Positions 44,213 through 54,267 of a DNA stretch of 64,000 nucleotides are shown here, piece after piece. The translations under genes were made by a program, and so were the position numbers. Under the pieces are notes generated by a model that had not been told where the DNA came from, did no database searches, and saw nothing but the letters and a program-made list of their open reading frames with translations. Positions within the stretch are counted from its first letter, which is position 1; each line of letters begins with the position of its first letter. Origin of the DNA: CAYGYG01 sp964354155 (GTDB lineage Bacteria > Hydrothermota > Tepidihabitantia > SM23-42 > CAYGYG01). The stretch is taken from the NCBI GenBank assembly GCA_964354155.1, contig CAYGYG010000010.1:1-64000 (forward strand), given 5' to 3'.

Positions 44213-47200
44213 ATGCTATGTTGCCTGATCTTCCTGGTCGGCATGACGTACCAGCCGCTGGGCAGCAGCGGTTTAGAGATCAGCCTGGATATCGAATCGG
44301 CCGCTGAGAACGGATTCAGCCTGCCGCAGGGCCTGTATACGAATCCCGTGGGTGCACCCAACCTGCCGGGGTTGGCTTACTATATTGGGGTGCCGCAGAC
44401 CGGCGGAATCAAAGTCCAGGTCGTTGAAGAAGAGACGCGCAGTTATCCGGCCGACGTCCTGCCCAAGGGTTACTTTTCATATGAAAGGACGAGTTTTACG
44501 CCCGACCCGGCGATCTATGGTCAGAACCGTTACTATCCTGATCTCTATGCCGTAACTGAACCATCGGTCTGGCGCGACTTGAGGGTAGTCAGCCTCAAGG
44601 TCAACCCGGTCAGGTACAATCCCATCGAACGCAAGGTGTTGGTTTCTTCCCGGCTTAAGCTCAGGATTCTCTTTGACGATCCGGCCCAGACGGTCCGGCG
44701 CACGACCAATTTCGACAACCTCTACGAACATCTAGTGCTCAATTACCGTGAAGCGAAGGAGTGGTGTGTGCTCCAGACGCCGCTTCGGATCAAACCGCTC
44801 TTCGATATGCCGTTCTGGTTCAAGATGGCGATTGACACCGAAGGTCTCTACCGGATTGACTATGACCAACTGAAGAAGTTTGTGTCCGACCCGGGACGGC
44901 TTGACCCGCGGACGCTGCGGATCTATACGCCGGGTTTTGACACGCTCGGCGGGAATACAATTGACTCACTCCTGCTCGATTCGCTGGTCGAGGTTCCAAT
45001 TCTCGTGTACGGCGAGGAAGACGGCGTCTTCAATCGCGGTGACTATCTTCTTTTCTACGCATTTCCGGCAAGCCATGTCATCATTGCCTCGGGGGACACG
45101 ATCGGCCACGTCAACAACCCTTTTGACCGGTCGGGTTTTTACTGGCTCACCTACGGCGGCAAGCCCGGGCAGCGCTTGGCGCGGGTTGATGGTCGTCCGG
45201 CCGGCGGTGCCTTGCTGGGGCGTCTGCGCACGCCGGTCCACATCGAAGAAGAGCACGAGAACCCGGGACGCTCCGGACTGCGCTGGGCCTGGCAGGTGAT
45301 GTCGGTGACGGGCAGCGGTTCCTGGTCTTTCCCGATCAGCCATCCTGGTGCCGACGGTGTCGGCGAGATCGAAGTCGGCATCTTGGCCTTTGGCAAGAGC
45401 TTCAAGCTCAAGCTTTTCTACAACGATTCCCTTTATTGTGACACCGCTGGGTTCTGGTGGGATTTGTTCCTCAAGCGGCCGGTAGCCTTCTACGGCGACT
45501 CCGGGATGATCAGGATTGACCTGGAACGGTTCGGTAACGATACGTTCAGCACCTACCTTGATTATTTTGAGCTCAACTATCCGACCCGCCCGGAATTGAA
45601 ATCGCCGCGCTACTCTTTGGTGGTCGAGCCGGGCGAGTACTACTATGCCTTGGGCAAGGTAACCGGACCGCCGGTCGTGCTTGACGTCACCGACCCGCGC
45701 CGACCCCGGCTGATTCATGATCTTGAAGTGCGGGGCGAGTCCCTTAATTTTACCCACCGGGTTGACAGCATCAGCCTGTTGCACCTGGCCGACATTGACC
45801 ATGCGTACCGGCCCCGGCTCGAGCCGGTCCGGGTCGGTCATCTACGGCAGGAGACGAACGGGTGTGACTATTTGATCCTGACCAACGACCAGTTCTATGA
45901 CCAGATGCGGCCCCTGCTCGAATGGCGGCGGCGGCAGTTTTCGTGCCGGGTCGTCAAGCTGAGCGAAATATACAACGATTTCGGTCTGGGCAAGGAAGAG
46001 CCAGCGGCGATCAAATACTTCCTCTACTATGTCTGGCGCAACTGGCAGCCGAAGCCGAAATACGTCCTGTTCGTCGGCGACGGCAGTTACGACTACAAGA
46101 ACAATATCGGGCTGCCCGAGGCGAACCGCTTCTTGCCGCCGTCACAGGCAGGCGACAATATCTTTGACCCCCAGAACAATCTGTGTTACGACGACTGGTT
46201 TATTACTTTTCAGAACTTTCCTCAGATGGTCGTGGGACGTCTCAACGTCCGCAGCCGGCACAGCGCCCGTGAGTCGGTTAAGAAAATCCTCGACTACGAA
46301 CGGAAGACCAACCTGGGGTTGTGGACGAAACGCATCATTCTGCTCGGTGATGATGAGTGGAGTCCGCTGGGTTTTGAATGGTACTCTTTGTGGCGGCACT
46401 CGGCCGACTGCGAGACCTTGATGACATTCATCCCCGATTCCCTCGTCGACTACGCCAAGATCTATCTGAATGTCTACCCCAACGAAAGCGGCAAGAAGCC
46501 CAAGTCGAGGCTCGATTTTCTGGCGGCCATGAACCAGGGCGCCCTGTGCGGCGCGTACTACGGTCACGGCAACAACCATCAGCTCGCGCACGAAGGCGCC
46601 TTCTTTGGCGAGGATGTGAATCTGGTCAACAACGGACCGAGGAATTTTTTCTTCTACTACGGGACCTGCAGCGGCGGGAGGTTCGACGATTCGAAGTATG
46701 AATCGATCGCCGAGGAATTCGTCAACCGAGCCGGCGGGGCCATCGGTACCTACGGTGCGACCCGCGGCACGGCTCCGGAAGAAAACGTTCCGCTCGGCAA
46801 TTTCATGTTCGACAATATTTTCAACCAAAGCATGACGATGGGCGAGTGCTGTTACGCGGCGAAGCTTTCGGCGCGGGCGAGCGTTAACTACTGCTTGTTT
46901 GGCGATCCGGGTGTGACGCTGAACCGTCCGGTCGGAGGGGTCGGCATGGCAACCGTGCCTGAGACCCTGCGGCCTTTGAGCCGCGGTCTGCTCAAGTGCA
47001 GCGAGCCAGAGTACTTTGTCTCCGCCTCGGTCCGGGATTCACTCAACGGAATGGTCCACTACCCCGTGCTGCATAACGACAGTATTGTCGACATCTTCGA
47101 TTTTCGCGTTGATGGACCGCCGTTTTTCCGGGGGGTCACGAGCCGGGAGAGCATCTACTTCCTTGCGCCCCGGTATGCAACCCGGCACCTGCCGGTCTTG

Positions 47201-47947
47201 CGCTTCAGCATGTACCACGAGGGCCGGTCGATGCGGCTTGATTCGGTGCCGCTGCGGGGCCTGGCGATTCCCTCCGGCGACATCGAGCCGCCTAAGCTCG
47301 AATTCTATGCTGGAGGAAGGAAGTTGGTGGACGGGGACTGGGTCGAGAAGAACTTAGTCTTGACCGGTGTGATCGAGGATGCCAGCGGTCTCAATCTCCT
47401 TGACCCGCCCGAGAACGAACAACAGGGCTTTGGGTTGTACGTCAATCAAGACAAGAACGAACTGTTTGATCTGCGCAATTACTTCAACTATGACATGGAC
47501 AGCTACCAACGGGGTCGGTTTACGGTCAATCTAACCCTCCCCGATGTCAGTGATACGATTACGGTCTATGTCAGTGACAACAATTACAATCGGGCCGAAC
47601 AGAGACTCGGTTTGAGGGTCGCGGTTGAAGAACGCCTTGCGGTCGAGGACTTCCTGGTCTATCCCAATCCAGTCCGCCGGGACGGGTACTTCACGTTCAA
47701 CCTTTCCGTCGGTGCGATCGTCGATCTGGCCGTGTACACGGTTGCCGGCCGGCTGGTGCGTCGGATTGACCACGTTACGGCAACGGCCGGCTTCAACAAG
47801 GTGTACTGGGATGGTCTGGATTCAGACGGGCAAGAGCCGGCCAACGGCGTGTACTTGGTCAAGCTCGGGGCCAGCCGGCGGCGGGCCGACGGTCAGGACA
47901 AGGTGTCCCGGGTCGAGCGGCTGATCATCGCGCATCCGAAGCAGTAA
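44213..47947 (+). CDS. Large C25 (gingipain-type) cysteine peptidase, PorU-like
   Basis: A 1244-residue secreted protein. A propeptide-like region (about 20-160) precedes the body. The C25 peptidase domain lies around 540-920, with the catalytic pair His785 (YYGHGNNHQLAH) and Cys819 (YYGTCSGGRFDD), both intact. The C-terminal 100 residues (VYPNPVRRDG... YWDGLDSDGQEPANGVYLVKL) are a FlgD/type IX-like domain. PorU, the sortase of type IX secretion, has this layout; a plain secreted gingipain-like protease is the alternative. The leader MLCCLIFLVGM is a short hydrophobic signal. Confidence 0.8.
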   Translation: MLCCLIFLVGMTYQPLGSSGLEISLDIESAAENGFSLPQGLYTNPVGAPNLPGLAYYIGVPQTGGIKVQVVEEETRSYPADVLPKGYFSYERTSFTPDPAIYGQNRYYPDLYAVTEPSVWRDLRVVSLKVNPVRYNPIERKVLVSSRLKLRILFDDPAQTVRRTTNFDNLYEHLVLNYREAKEWCVLQTPLRIKPLFDMPFWFKMAIDTEGLYRIDYDQLKKFVSDPGRLDPRTLRIYTPGFDTLGGNTIDSLLLDSLVEVPILVYGEEDGVFNRGDYLLFYAFPASHVIIASGDTIGHVNNPFDRSGFYWLTYGGKPGQRLARVDGRPAGGALLGRLRTPVHIEEEHENPGRSGLRWAWQVMSVTGSGSWSFPISHPGADGVGEIEVGILAFGKSFKLKLFYNDSLYCDTAGFWWDLFLKRPVAFYGDSGMIRIDLERFGNDTFSTYLDYFELNYPTRPELKSPRYSLVVEPGEYYYALGKVTGPPVVLDVTDPRRPRLIHDLEVRGESLNFTHRVDSISLLHLADIDHAYRPRLEPVRVGHLRQETNGCDYLILTNDQFYDQMRPLLEWRRRQFSCRVVKLSEIYNDFGLGKEEPAAIKYFLYYVWRNWQPKPKYVLFVGDGSYDYKNNIGLPEANRFLPPSQAGDNIFDPQNNLCYDDWFITFQNFPQMVVGRLNVRSRHSARESVKKILDYERKTNLGLWTKRIILLGDDEWSPLGFEWYSLWRHSADCETLMTFIPDSLVDYAKIYLNVYPNESGKKPKSRLDFLAAMNQGALCGAYYGHGNNHQLAHEGAFFGEDVNLVNNGPRNFFFYYGTCSGGRFDDSKYESIAEEFVNRAGGAIGTYGATRGTAPEENVPLGNFMFDNIFNQSMTMGECCYAAKLSARASVNYCLFGDPGVTLNRPVGGVGMATVPETLRPLSRGLLKCSEPEYFVSASVRDSLNGMVHYPVLHNDSIVDIFDFRVDGPPFFRGVTSRESIYFLAPRYATRHLPVLRFSMYHEGRSMRLDSVPLRGLAIPSGDIEPPKLEFYAGGRKLVDGDWVEKNLVLTGVIEDASGLNLLDPPENEQQGFGLYVNQDKNELFDLRNYFNYDMDSYQRGRFTVNLTLPDVSDTITVYVSDNNYNRAEQRLGLRVAVEERLAVEDFLVYPNPVRRDGYFTFNLSVGAIVDLAVYTVAGRLVRRIDHVTATAGFNKVYWDGLDSDGQEPANGVYLVKLGASRRRADGQDKVSRVERLIIAHPKQ

Positions 47948-48117
47948 CCCTTCGCGCCGGGCCGCTGCGTCGCTACCGATAATCTCATTAATATACTGAC
48001 AGATCATCGGTTAACGAATTATTCGAATGATACCGAATTGCACGAATCTACCAACAATGGCCGTTTTCGACTCATTTGCTGTCATTCGCGATATTCGTAA
48101 ACACATTTCTGAGACGG

Positions 48118-48633
48118 TCAATAATATTCCATCAGGGAAAAGACGTCGTACTCCTTTAGCTTTTCACGCCCTTGAAGATAGCTGAGGTTGATCAAAAACC
48201 CGCACGCCGCGATTCGGGCGCCCAGTTTCTCAACGAGCTTGCACACCGCCCGGGCGGTGCCGCCGGTGGCCAGCACATCGTCGAAAACGAGAACCGTATC
48301 ACCGGGGGTGATGGCGTCCTTGTGAATTTCCAGCACTCCGGTACCGTACTCGAGCGAATACTCGAGCGACAGCTTGGCGGCCGGCAGCTTGCCGGGTTTT
48401 CGCACCGGCACGAAACCGGCATTAAGGTGATAAGCCAGACAGCCGCCAAAGATGTAGCCGCGGGACTCGATAGAGACAATCGTGTTGACGCGGTGCGATT
48501 TGTATTGGTTGACGAGCGAGTCGATCGTGTAGCGAAACGCGTTGGGCGCTTTCAGCAGGGGCGTGATATCACGGAACAACACGCCCGGTGCCGGGAAATC
48601 CGGTATTTCCCGGATGTATTCCTTCAAGTCCAT
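48118..48633 (-). CDS. apt: Adenine phosphoribosyltransferase
   Basis: A 171-residue salvage enzyme turning adenine and PRPP into AMP. It has REIPDFPAPGVLFRDITPLL at the N-terminus, SIESRGYIFG and the PRPP motif VLVFDDVLATGGTARA. AAAGGAG precedes the ATG. It stands alone on the minus strand between two intergenic stretches. Confidence 0.96.
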   Translation of the reverse strand: MDLKEYIREIPDFPAPGVLFRDITPLLKAPNAFRYTIDSLVNQYKSHRVNTIVSIESRGYIFGGCLAYHLNAGFVPVRKPGKLPAAKLSLEYSLEYGTGVLEIHKDAITPGDTVLVFDDVLATGGTARAVCKLVEKLGARIAACGFLINLSYLQGREKLKEYDVFSLMEYY

Positions 48634-48737
48634 GGCACTCCTTTCGGAAAATCTCTTGAAGTCGAATCTGGCAATCCTGAGTCGACCCCGCCGCCTACGG
48701 CATCAATAACTTTCCACAGGCACAGTTCAACCGTGTG

Positions 48738-48769
48738 CCCCGTTAGATATGCCGAATATCTAATCGGGG
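48738..48769 (+). repeat. CCCCGTTAGA hairpin element, copy 1
   Basis: The stem arms are CCCCGTTAGATAT and ATATCTAA(T)CGGGG, loop GCCGA. The same outer arms recur with different inner stems at 59701 and 59764. Confidence 0.75.
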
Positions 48770-48800
48770 TCCTCTACGAAGTGAAGGAACTCGCCGAGGT

Positions 48801-48880
48801 AATCCCCCTATGTCCCCCTTTACTAAAGGGGGAAAAGAGGGGGATTTGGTGCCCATTCTTAAAGAGAAATGAGGGATTGC
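48801..48880 (+). repeat. Dispersed C/G-tract repeat, copy B
   Basis: It begins AATCCCCCTATGTCCCCC and ends GAGGGATTGC; it aligns along its length with copy A at 21070-21148. The core CCCCCTTTACTAAAGGGGG can form a hairpin. Confidence 0.8.
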
Positions 48881-48895
48881 TGCACCCCGGTCGAG

Positions 48896-49636
48896 CTAGA
48901 ATACCTTTACGGTGAAGTACCGCTTCGGGTTGGCCTTGATATCTTTGATCAGGGCGCGCAGTTCCCGGTTGGTCGCGATGATCTCCACGTACAGCTCGTC
49001 GGAGTTGACGAGCTTGGATACGGTACCATCGCGCTCACTCAGCAAGCTGAACAGGCTGTCGACCCGGTCGGTAAGTCCGGCCACACGGTCAAAAGAGGCA
49101 AAGAGGGGGGAGAAGCTCCCTTTGAGGTCTTTCTGGATTCCGGCGATGAGGGCTTTGCCTTCACGTCCGAGCTGGGTCCCCAGCGAATCGAAGTTGATGT
49201 TGCCGAGGTTTCGGCCCAGGTCGGCCAGCATGACTTCAAAGGACAATGACTCGTCGATTCCGACTAAAGTGTCGAGAAAGGTGGCGGCGTCGCCCGAACC
49301 CAGTTCGATCTTGACGTACTTTTCGCCCGCGAAGTAGGAGCCGACCTTGAGCAGCAGGCGCGAGTCTTTCGGGATCGTAAGGCCCGGGTCGGTGCCCAGG
49401 ACGACCAGCACCCGGTTGCCGTGGAGTTCGATCCGGCGCACGTTGCCCATTTCGACGCCGCGCACATAGACCGGGTCGCCGATCCTCAGGCCGCTCACGT
49501 CCTGGAAAAGAACGTTGATGCGGGTCCGCGTGCCCACGATCTTGCCGCGCAGTCCGAAGAAGAGGATCACAAACGCCGCTACGCCGATGACGACGAACAC
49601 CGAAACCAGAAGTCCTTCAGGTCTTTTCTTAGGCAT
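48896..49636 (-). CDS. mlaD: MCE/MlaD-family lipid-transport protein
   Basis: A 246-residue protein from ATG 49636 (MPKKRPEGLLV). One membrane span (about 10-32) anchors it; the MCE domain (about 38-115) has RINVLFQDVSGLRIGDPVYV and GVEMGNVRRIEL. The C-terminal half is helical. MlaD hexamers bind lipids for ABC-driven transport between membranes. A GTG at 49654 is possible. It overlaps mlaF by 8 bases and ends the operon. Confidence 0.9.
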   Translation of the reverse strand: MPKKRPEGLLVSVFVVIGVAAFVILFFGLRGKIVGTRTRINVLFQDVSGLRIGDPVYVRGVEMGNVRRIELHGNRVLVVLGTDPGLTIPKDSRLLLKVGSYFAGEKYVKIELGSGDAATFLDTLVGIDESLSFEVMLADLGRNLGNINFDSLGTQLGREGKALIAGIQKDLKGSFSPLFASFDRVAGLTDRVDSLFSLLSERDGTVSKLVNSDELYVEIIATNRELRALIKDIKANPKRYFTVKVF

Positions 49637-50324
49637 ATAGTTTTCCCAGATCACGGTCGGCTTTGGTCAGCTTGCCGCCGCGCAACATCATTATAGTATT
49701 ACCCACTTTTCGGGCGCTGTCAAGATCATGCGTGACCACGATGCTGCATTTGTCGTGGTGGTCGCGCAGCGCGTTCATGACGTCGCAGATGTGGCCGGTG
49801 GCATCGGGGTCGAGGCCGGAAGTCGGTTCATCGTACAGGATGTGTTTCGGATCCAGGGCCAAGGCCCGGCCGATGGACACCAGCCGCTTCATGCCGCCGG
49901 ACAGCGAACGCGGATAGAGATCTTCGCTGTTCTTCATACGGACGAGCTCGAGGATCTCCATGACGCGGGATTGAACTGCCTTGGGTTTCATCGGGGTATG
50001 TTCTTCGAGGCTGAGGGCGATGTTCTCGTAGACCGTCATCGAATCGAAAAGCGCGGCGCTCTGGAAACAGAAGCCGACTTGCTTGCGCATTTCCAGCAAC
50101 TCGATGTCATCCATGTTCTGGACGCACTCCCCGTCGAGAACGACCGTGCCTTGGTCGGGCGGCAGGAGGCCGATAATGATCTTGAGGAGTACCGTCTTGC
50201 CGGTGCCGGTCGGTCCGAGAATCACGAGGTTGGAGGCGTCCTTGGCTTCGAAGCTGACGCGGTCGAGCACGACTTTTTCGGCAAACCGCTTGGAGACTTG
50301 GTCAACGCTGATCATTGTTTCCAA
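49629..50324 (-). CDS. mlaF: MlaF-type ABC transporter ATPase
   Basis: A 231-residue ATPase of the MKL/MlaF group: Walker A GPTGTGKT near residue 37, signature LSGGMKRLVSIGRAL, Walker B HILYDEPTSGLDPDATG, and a switch histidine in VVTHDLDSA. It powers the MlaE/MlaD lipid transporter. It starts 42 bases after the mlaE stop. Confidence 0.94.
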   Translation of the reverse strand: METMISVDQVSKRFAEKVVLDRVSFEAKDASNLVILGPTGTGKTVLLKIIIGLLPPDQGTVVLDGECVQNMDDIELLEMRKQVGFCFQSAALFDSMTVYENIALSLEEHTPMKPKAVQSRVMEILELVRMKNSEDLYPRSLSGGMKRLVSIGRALALDPKHILYDEPTSGLDPDATGHICDVMNALRDHHDKCSIVVTHDLDSARKVGNTIMMLRGGKLTKADRDLGKLYA

Positions 50325-50366
50325 TCACCTTGATCGTTCGTTTCTGTCTTGCGCCCATCATCTTTC

Positions 50367-51107
50367 TTACGAGAAGAACACCAACGCGACCGCGAAGTCA
50401 AACAGCAGGATGAGAATGGCCGAGGTCACGACCGCGAGCGTGGCGCCGCGGCCGACCTCTTTGGCCCCGCCGGACACGCGGAACCCGAAATAGCAGCCGG
50501 CGGTACCGATCGCGAGCGAGAAGAAGAGCGATTTGGTCAGTCCGCCGAAGAAATCGCGGGTGAAGAAGTAACGCGTGATGCCGTAGGCGAACGACGTGTA
50601 ATTGACATTGATGAAGTTGTGGGCAAAGAAGGCCGCGGCGCCGATGGCGACCAATTCGGAGAAGACCGTCAGTATCGGCAGGCTGATGAAAGTCGCCAGA
50701 ATGCGCGGCAGGACCAGAAAGCGATGGGGATTGATGGCCATCGCCTGCAAGGCGTCGATCTGGTCCGTTACCTTCATGGTTCCGAGTTCGGCCGCCATCG
50801 AAGACGATATGCGGCCCGAGATCATGAGCGCGGTCAGTACCGGCCCGAGCTCGATCATGATGATGCGGGCCACCGTCGTGCCCAGAAGGTATTTGGGCAT
50901 CATTCGTGTCATCTGATACCAGGTCTGGACCGCCGAGACCATGCCGACGAAGACCGAGATGACGACGATCAACGGGATCGAACTGAAACCCAGGGCATAG
51001 ATCTGTTTGACGACGCGGCCGAATGTTTTTTCGAGACGCCAGGGGATGAAAACCGAGCGGCCGAAAAACGAGATGAAGCCGGCGATTTCCTTAATAACTC
51101 TCAGCAT
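50367..51107 (-). CDS. mlaE: MlaE-type ABC transporter permease
   Basis: A 246-residue membrane protein from ATG 51107 (MLRVIKEIAGFISFF). It has five predicted spans and the MlaE signatures IELGPVLTALMISGRISSS and AELGTMKVTDQIDALQAM. It is the inner-membrane permease of the lipid transporter. The start overlaps the last 17 bases of dnaB; a longer start would run deep into dnaB. Confidence 0.92.
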   Translation of the reverse strand: MLRVIKEIAGFISFFGRSVFIPWRLEKTFGRVVKQIYALGFSSIPLIVVISVFVGMVSAVQTWYQMTRMMPKYLLGTTVARIIMIELGPVLTALMISGRISSSMAAELGTMKVTDQIDALQAMAINPHRFLVLPRILATFISLPILTVFSELVAIGAAAFFAHNFINVNYTSFAYGITRYFFTRDFFGGLTKSLFFSLAIGTAGCYFGFRVSGGAKEVGRGATLAVVTSAILILLFDFAVALVFFS

Positions 51108-52470
51108 CTTCTTCGACTGATTCCGGCGCCGGTTCCTCCCGGATCGTGAGGTTTTCAAACCGCATGAACTCAGGGATGAAGGTTAGTTTGAAATCATCGG
51201 TCGGGCCGTTGCGCTGTTTGGCCAGGTGGATTTCCGCCAGATTGCGGTTCTCAGGTTTGGCCTGGTAGAGCTCTTCCCGGAATATGAAGAGGACAACGTC
51301 GGCATCCTGTTCAATCGCGCCGGATTCGCGTAAATCGGCGAGAATCGGCCGTTTGTTCTCGCGCTGTTCCGGCATGCGCGAGAGCTGAGACAGCGTGACT
51401 ACCGGCACGTCCAGTTCCTTGGCCAGCGCCTTCAGCTCCCGTGAGATTTCGGTTATCTCCTGCAGCCGGCTGACCGGGTAGCGGCCGCCTTCGAAGCCCT
51501 TGATCAACTGGAGGTAATCGATGATAACCATTTGCAGGTCGGTTTCGGCTTTGATGCGTCGCGCCTTGGATTTGAGTTCCAGAATGGGAATTGCCGCGCT
51601 GTCGTCGATGAAGACCGGTGCTTCGGCGAGCGCGCCGGCGGCACTGGCGAGGTTGGTCCAGTCCCGGTTCGAAAGGAATCCGCCCCTCAAATCGCGATGC
51701 TTGATGGAGGCCTCGGCGCAGAGCAAGCGCTGGACCAGGGCGGTGATCGACATTTCCAGGCTGAAGATCAAGACCGTGGCCTGGTTCTTGACCGACGCAT
51801 GCGTCGCGATGTTCAGAGCCAGGGCGGTCTTGCCCATCGACGGCCGGCCCGCGATGACCACGAAATCTCCTTTCTGGAAGCCCGAAGTGAGATCATCGAG
51901 TTTGTAGTAGCCGGTTTCAACGCCGGTGATGTGGCGTTGATGGCCCCGCATCTTCTCGGCATCTTCAAGGACTTTTGTGATCGCCGAGCGGATCGTTACG
52001 ACCTCTCTCCTGATTCCTTTCTCTTTGATCTGGAGAATCATGTGCTGAGCGTGGTCAACCAGCACTCCGGCGCCCTGGGAGTCGTCAAGATTCTCCTGGA
52101 TGATCGAGGCCGAGGCTTGAATCAGGCGCCGCTTGACATACTTATCGAGGAGGACGCGGGCATGCTGCTCAACGTTCGCGATTGCCAGGGCATTCTCGAG
52201 CAGCGACGACAGAAAGGGCATGCCGCCGACGGCATCGATCTCTTTCATCTGTTTCAGTTCGTTGCTCAAGGTTATCAGGTCCGGGGTCACGCTGGCCTGA
52301 TGCAGCGAGACGATGGCGGTGAAGATTTTGCGGTGCACCGGGGAATAGAAGCAGTCTTCGTTGATGATCTCAAGTGCCTTCGGGATGTTGCTCGCATCGA
52401 TGAGCAATGCGCCCAGGACCGAAGTTTCGGCCTCCAGCGAATGGGGGGGGACGCGCTTTTCTTCGGCCAT
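51091..52470 (-). CDS. dnaB: Replicative DNA helicase DnaB
   Basis: A 459-residue helicase. The N-terminal domain (SLEAETSVLGALLID) binds primase (dnaG at 11546); the RecA-like C-terminal domain has Walker A GRPSMGKT, Walker B LQMVIIDYLQL and VTLSQLSR. The ATG at 52470 overlaps the udg stop (TGATG). The genes sit in one rpoZ-to-mlaD run, so replication, coenzyme and lipid-transport genes share a transcript. Confidence 0.96.
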   Translation of the reverse strand: MAEEKRVPPHSLEAETSVLGALLIDASNIPKALEIINEDCFYSPVHRKIFTAIVSLHQASVTPDLITLSNELKQMKEIDAVGGMPFLSSLLENALAIANVEQHARVLLDKYVKRRLIQASASIIQENLDDSQGAGVLVDHAQHMILQIKEKGIRREVVTIRSAITKVLEDAEKMRGHQRHITGVETGYYKLDDLTSGFQKGDFVVIAGRPSMGKTALALNIATHASVKNQATVLIFSLEMSITALVQRLLCAEASIKHRDLRGGFLSNRDWTNLASAAGALAEAPVFIDDSAAIPILELKSKARRIKAETDLQMVIIDYLQLIKGFEGGRYPVSRLQEITEISRELKALAKELDVPVVTLSQLSRMPEQRENKRPILADLRESGAIEQDADVVLFIFREELYQAKPENRNLAEIHLAKQRNGPTDDFKLTFIPEFMRFENLTIREEPAPESVEEDAESY

Positions 52471-53114
52471 CACGAAATCTTACTGCGGGACGCATTCTGC
52501 TCGATCAGGCGCACCGCCGAACGGATATCTTCGTAGAGATGTTTCTTCATCGCGGGATTACGCAGGATGTAGGCAGGATGGAAAGTTGGGAGCAATTTGT
52601 AGTCACCCATGTCAAAAACCCGCCCGCGGACGCTGCTCATCGCGGCGTTGCTCTTGAGCAAGTACTGGCTGGCATGACGGCCGAGCGTGACCAGAACATC
52701 GGGCCGGATCATACGCCGTTGCTGCTCAAGAAAAGGCGAACAACAGAGGACTTCGTCCGGCAGCGGGTCGCGATTCTCAGGGGGGCGGCATTTTACGAGG
52801 TTGGTTATGAACACGTCGCGGCGCTTGATGCCGAGCGTGTTCAAAATTTCGGTCAGGAGTTGGCCGGCTTCGCCGACAAAAGGGCTGCCGCTCAAGTCTT
52901 CATAGTAGCCGGGGGCTTCACCGACAAGGAGCAGCCTCGTGGCAAGACTGCCTTCGCCGAAGACAACGTGCGTCCGGCCTTGCTTAAGGCGGCAGCTGGA
53001 GCAGTTGGCGATCTTGAGGCGCAGCTGATCGCTTCTCGCGATGGGGAGCAGAAAGTACTCTTCCCCGAGTTCGGCCCGCTGGGCAAGGAATTTTCTAAAG
53101 CTTGATACATTCAT
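52470..53114 (-). CDS. udg: Family 4 uracil-DNA glycosylase (Fe-S type)
   Basis: A 214-residue glycosylase that removes uracil from DNA. The iron-sulfur cysteines are Cys38, Cys41, Cys109 and one of Cys124/125. It has the motifs GEAPGYYEDLSGSPFVG and TFHPAYILRN. ATG 53114 lies inside the coaBC end; the upstream reading frame is out-of-frame coaBC sequence. It overlaps dnaB by one base. Confidence 0.92.
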   Translation of the reverse strand: MNVSSFRKFLAQRAELGEEYFLLPIARSDQLRLKIANCSSCRLKQGRTHVVFGEGSLATRLLLVGEAPGYYEDLSGSPFVGEAGQLLTEILNTLGIKRRDVFITNLVKCRPPENRDPLPDEVLCCSPFLEQQRRMIRPDVLVTLGRHASQYLLKSNAAMSSVRGRVFDMGDYKLLPTFHPAYILRNPAMKKHLYEDIRSAVRLIEQNASRSKIS

Positions 53115-54258
53115 CGAGCAGGCGGTTGGCGAGTTCCCACTTGGATAGCCGGCCGAGGTTCTGGACCGAGCCGTTCCGGAAGAGGAACTGAGCTTCGGCA
53201 TCGTCAGAGTCGACGCTTGAGGGGTCGTTGACCACGATAACATCCAGGTTCTTGGCCGCGAGCTTGCCCCGGCCGCGCGCCGCCGCGTCCTCGGTTTCCA
53301 GCGAGAAGCCGACGAAGATCTGGTGGGGTTTCTTTACGGCGGCGGCCCGCTTCAGGATGTCCGGGGTTTTTGAGAGCGTGATCTGAAGCGATTCGCCCTT
53401 GATCTTATTGTCATGAACGACCGCCGGCCGATAATCCCCGACCGCCGCGGCCATGATGAGGACGTCGGCATCAGGCAGGGCCGCAAGCACTTCGTGCTCC
53501 ATGGCGGCCGCGTCAAAGGCACGGACCAAGTTCGGAACCTCGGGGAGTTCGGTCGTCGTCTCGCCAAAAACGGCCTTGAGTTTACCGCCGCGGCTCGCAA
53601 TCGCGTAGGCCAGCATCCTGCCCATCCGGCCGGATGACCGGTTTGTGATGATTCTCATCGGGTCGAGTTTCTCATAGGTGCGTCCGGCCGTGATCAAAAA
53701 GGCCTTGGCCGCGACCGAAGCGCGTTTTTCCAGCAGGCTTATAATCCTGTGATAGATCAAAGACAGCGGCGGGAACCGGCCTTGGCCGACGCGTCCCGAA
53801 GCAAGTTCGCCGGAAGCGGGCATGACAAACTGGACTCCGAGCCGGACGAGATTGCTAACGTTCTCCCGGACCACGGGATTCAGCCACATATCTTCGTCCA
53901 TTGCCGGGACCAGCAGCTTTGGCGCCGGACATGACAGGAGCAGGGTGGACAGAAGGTCGTCGGCGATGCCCGATGCCGCCTTGCCGATGAGGTTGGCTGA
54001 GGCCGGTGCCACCACCATGACATCGGCCCATCGGGACAATGATATGTGGTGCATACCCGTCTCCTGGAGGTCGAATGACTCGACGATGACTTTCTTCCCG
54101 GTGAGGACTTGACAGGACAGCGGGGCCAAAAGCTGGGTTGCATTCCTGGTCATGACGACCGCCACTTCAACCCCGGCTTTGGTCAGGTGGCGGATAAGGT
54201 CTAAAGACTTGTAGGCGGCGATTGAACCGGTGATACCAAGTAGTACCTTATGGTTCAA
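53095..54258 (-). CDS. coaBC: Bifunctional CoaBC: phosphopantothenoylcysteine decarboxylase / phosphopantothenate-cysteine ligase
   Basis: A 387-residue enzyme for two middle steps of CoA synthesis. The N-terminal flavoprotein (MHHISLSRWADVMVVAPASA, PAMDEDMW) is the decarboxylase; the C-terminal part (TAGRTYEKLDPMRIITNRSS, then VGFSLETED) is the ligase. The gene lies 9 bases after rpoZ, as in many bacteria. coaE is at 25407. Confidence 0.95.
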   Translation of the reverse strand: MNHKVLLGITGSIAAYKSLDLIRHLTKAGVEVAVVMTRNATQLLAPLSCQVLTGKKVIVESFDLQETGMHHISLSRWADVMVVAPASANLIGKAASGIADDLLSTLLLSCPAPKLLVPAMDEDMWLNPVVRENVSNLVRLGVQFVMPASGELASGRVGQGRFPPLSLIYHRIISLLEKRASVAAKAFLITAGRTYEKLDPMRIITNRSSGRMGRMLAYAIASRGGKLKAVFGETTTELPEVPNLVRAFDAAAMEHEVLAALPDADVLIMAAAVGDYRPAVVHDNKIKGESLQITLSKTPDILKRAAAVKKPHQIFVGFSLETEDAAARGRGKLAAKNLDVIVVNDPSSVDSDDAEAQFLFRNGSVQNLGRLSKWELANRLLDECIKL

Positions 54259-54267
54259 TGTCTTGCC

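Larger units (their letters stand above)
48634..48895. repeat. Intergenic region with hairpin element and C/G-tract repeat
   Basis: It contains a CCCCGTTAGATAT/ATATCTAA-T-CGGGG hairpin at 48738-48769 and copy B of the dispersed C/G-tract repeat at 48801-48880 (aligned with 21070-21148). No gene is supported. Confidence 0.75.
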